The translations under genes were made by a program, and so were the position numbers. The notes under the pieces are model-generated. The model did not search any database. It had not been told where the DNA came from and was given only the letters and a program-made list of their open reading frames with translations. This document shows, piece after piece, positions 60,861-64,000 of a DNA stretch of 64,000 nucleotides. The stretch is from Cinclus cinclus (lineage: Eukaryota > Chordata > Aves > Passeriformes > Cinclidae), in assembly GCF_963662255.1 (NCBI RefSeq), contig NC_085046.1, positions 138,957,762 through 139,021,761 on the forward strand. Direction: 5' to 3'. Positions within the stretch are counted from its first letter, which is position 1; each line of letters begins with the position of its first letter.

Positions 60861-63800
60861 AAGGTGCTCCATTAGTTCTTTATTAGAGCAAAGAATTCGC
60901 CGTCTTTAACCTGTCCTGTTTGGAAATTCCCCTATGCAAATCTCAAATCAAGATGATTTGGGACAGTATAGGGCATGTGTGGGTCAGATTTCTCTTCTGA
61001 ATCAGGTGTTGCAGGATAAGCCTTACACAGTCTGTAGACATTCAAACAAGGAGAAATAAGCTCCCATAAAGGACTGATTTCTGTATCACAATGTCAGTTA
61101 CTTTCTCACTGTGAAGTGCATGTAATAGAGTCATACAGTAATTATGTCTGGTTAGGGAGGTCAGGGATCTTCACTGCACAGCACAGAACACAATAGTTTC
61201 TTCAACCTTCCCAAATCAAAATTGTGTTTCATCACAGAGTTAAGTCTGTTAGGGGCAGGTGTGATTTTTTTCTTCACCGATCTCTATGAAAATCCACTGT
61301 TGAGGTGCTGAGCTAAAGTACCTGGGGGAAACTGCAGCTTTTCCAATCCCTTAAGTGCCTCTTTCTGATGGGAGTCACCTTTACCATATGCTATGAGGCA
61401 AACTGGTAGAACATTAGCTGAGCTCTCTGAGCTGGTGGGGAGCCAACTGGAAGCTCTGAGAAAATGTGTGTTGCCACCTAATTCCCTGCCCAAATGGAAT
61501 ACAGAGGAAGGTCTAGGAGAAATTGATTGACAATAAAAGCTACATCTGAGTTTCACAGTGTGGAAGACTGGGACAAACAGGTAGGAATTTAGGACAGAGA
61601 ATTTTTAATTAATCTATTGTCCATGAGTATAGAATGGGCAACTTGGCAATGGAAAATTGAGGTAGTGAGTTGGTGAGTGAAAAACAGCATAGAAATCATG
61701 GTGGGATTTAGAGATAAAAAACCAGAAGCTCTATATAATGAGCTATGTAATGCCACACCTTGGTATTAGGTGCAGATGTCAGGTTACATTATCTATATGT
61801 AAGTAATATAACCTGAAATAATGTTAAAAACAGCAAATAGTGACTTTATGTGACTTGATCAATATCCTGCACTGTATATTAATTTAAATTTAAAAAAAAA
61901 TTGAGAAAGAGGTAAAAATTACCTGTAAGGAGAAACAAAGGTTTCCTTTGAAAGAATTTAATATTATTAGTTCCCTTTAATGAATTTAACATTGTTACTG
62001 ATATTATTGATTGTGGTTATGCACACAGATATATACCTATAAAAGTTATAAATACAGTGAAAAATAGCTGCTCATTTAGTCACAGCTACCTCTGACACAT
62101 GCTGTTTCCACTTCTTTTCTTCAGTAGTCAGTGATGCACAGAAATTTTGGTTGCATTGTACTAAATTGAGTGTTTAGCACTTATAGGATTTAGTATCATA
62201 AAGTGTTCTGAAAAGAGGCCTGAAGCCATTTGTCTTGTGATATCTACCTGCTAGGTAGTAATAAGTATGCCTGCAGTTTCTTTTGGGTGAGTGTGATCTG
62301 CAGATGTTCAATTGCCTATAAAAACTGTGTAAACATATCCAAAGTTATTATGTTTTCTGGTGGGATAGTTTTTGATATTTATTTTTAACTTCCTGATGTG
62401 TTTTACATTATTAATGATATTTACATCTACAATCTTTCAATGTAAAAATGTTTCTTTTAAAAAAATATTTTTTTCTCAATGTGTTTTTTATTCAGTGCTA
62501 TGAACCTATCAGACAATGCAAAGGGCATATCCTTCCTCAAAATGCTATGGTATACTTGTCTGAGGTTTCTATTTTTATTGTTCTTGGTGTGAGGTGGAAT
62601 CAGTCTTCCAATAGTGATAGAAGTGAGAGGTGTGGTAAGGTTAAAAAAATATACTGATTTGCATTCTTCTTTCAACATTCCTACTACATTTGATGCAAAT
62701 GAGCTTTGGCATTCATAGTTTTATCACTGTTGAATGGCACTATTTAAGCAGAGTGGGAAAAATCCACAGAGAGGTATATTTAGGTACTTTTCAGTAGAAG
62801 AGACCAGTTGTCTAATCTATTAACTTGTCTGTTTAATGTCAGATGCTTCAGAAATTATTACTAGACAGTGTGAAATGAGTGCTATGAGGTATTTGACTAA
62901 GCCACAGGAATGAATACCTTCTGAACTTCTGCTTCATTGGCAGTGTTTCATAGTTTTACTCACTTCATCCTGGCTAATGTAACTGCAAATGTTGGTTTTA
63001 GTCATGATTTTTTTTTATTACTTGCTGAACTCTTGGGCTATGGAACTCATTAACTCTGCCTTTGCAGAGCCTATGATTTGATTTACTAGCAGGGCTTCCT
63101 TGAGCTTTCTGGAGGACACTTTAAGTCTTGATTATAGTATGTGGGCATTTCCCCCCAGTGCCATTATGTTCTTCCTAACCAGTCTTTGTCTTTTCTCTCA
63201 GCTCTTGCACGTTTTTCTGCTTCTGCAATCTGAGGGTAAAAGCAAAGTTTGTTGGAAAGTACTTAGCTCTTCGACTTTAAATGCTATTTTTTTTTTCCTG
63301 CTTTAGGGACGACTGTACCCTTTAGCCCAGTGCCCCAGCTCCAGCCAGTAGCAAGACTGAGCATGTAGTTCCAATAGGTCTGGGGTGATCAAGCACAGGA
63401 TTTGGCCTATCAAGTACTAATTAGCCATTTGAGTAGATGGAACTAGTCCCCTTGATGTTCTTATTGTCCTATTTTCCCATGTGTGCTCTTCCCCAAACCT
63501 ACCTTTCAGTGCTTTTGGTTCCTCTCCTAATTAGATCCTGCACAATCCCCAGGTACTCATTCCTATATCCCCCATCTCATTACCCCCTGAGCTGTGACCC
63601 ACCAGTCTGAACCATACCGACCATGCTATGAAGTAAGAATAAGTTATCCAAGTGTGTTTTTGATCTCAGAAGATGTAAGCAGGATGAAATCTATGTGCTT
63701 ATTATTTGGTTTTTGGGTCTATGCTGGAATTACACAGGAGGCAAACACAGTTTCTGCACACCTTTTGTTTTCTTTTGTTTCAGTGCAGTTCAATATAGTA

Positions 63801-64000
63801 TTGAAGGGTTGCTTGAACTAGATGCAATCAAGTTTACTCCAAAACTAATAGCAATGCAGTGATCCTAGTCAGTACAGCACTCTCCCTGGTGAATACACTT
63901 CCCTGCTCAGAACTAGCTAGCTCAACACCTTATCCTCCATTCCAAAGTGTAGAGATAACCCTGGCCATTAGTCTTCAGCATCAGTTTCTTGATACTGCCA

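Larger units (their letters stand above)
55478..64000 (+). other. COL14A1: COL14A1 intron (at least 8.5 kb), continuing out of the window
   Basis: The next expected exon should encode the start of the first VWA domain, with its metal-binding DxSxS motif. I see no such peptide before 64000, so the intron runs past the end. It holds a minus-strand CR1 (57693-58578) and an old minus-strand LTR (60180-60860). Nothing else was recognised. Confidence 0.75.

Noticed and set aside
55478..64000. A COL14A1 VWA-domain exon before the end of the window
   Set aside because: I searched for the expected VDGSWSIG-type metal-binding motif and found none. The open frames here do not resemble a VWA domain.
1..64000. 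CRISPR arrays, operons, tRNA/rRNA genes or a prokaryotic-style defence system
   Set aside because: The window is spliced vertebrate DNA. No regularly spaced repeats, cloverleaf tRNA signals or clustered intact ORFs were seen.

Overview
This is vertebrate nuclear DNA, almost certainly from a bird and probably a songbird. Seven pieces of CR1 LINE are present, several ending in the 8-bp tail typical of avian CR1, together with avian-type endogenous retroviral LTRs. The coding exons are short, widely spaced and bounded by GT/AG splice sites. The raw frames are mostly noise: only five short coding exons are convincing, and they belong to two genes.

Layout, left to right. Positions 1-19118 are the end of an intron of DEPTOR, an inhibitor of mTOR, with CR1 fragments at 4.6-5.3, 16.6-17.5 and 18.3-18.8 kb. 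The last DEPTOR coding exon is 19119-19247 (+), followed by a probable 3' UTR of about 1 kb. From about 20.3 to 42.1 kb lies intergenic DNA. It holds a small CR1 tail at 25.4 kb, a cluster of four solo LTRs at 28.4-31.5 kb (two of them inserted inside a third), and two plus-strand CR1 copies at 36.4-37.1 and 40.0-41.1 kb. A strong CpG island at about 42.1-43.5 kb is the likely promoter of COL14A1 (collagen XIV, undulin). Its first four coding exons follow on the + strand at 45673-45760, 51321-51437, 52487-52630 and 55391-55477. They encode a signal peptide, the first fibronectin type III domain and the linker before the first von Willebrand A domain. The gene continues beyond 64000. The last 8.5 kb is intron, with a minus-strand CR1 at 57.7-58.6 kb and an old minus-strand LTR at 60.2-60.9 kb.

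The two genes lie head-to-tail on the + strand, the same order as DEPTOR-COL14A1 on human chromosome 8, so this is conserved synteny. They do not form a pathway: DEPTOR acts in the cytosol on mTOR complexes, while COL14A1 encodes a secreted fibril-associated collagen.

I found no undescribed gene system. The best structural observation is the nested LTR cluster at 28.4-30.2 kb, which can be resolved base by base through target-site duplications. Others are a CR1 pair with an abrupt change in similarity, and a GC-rich unexplained block at 30.5-30.9 kb.
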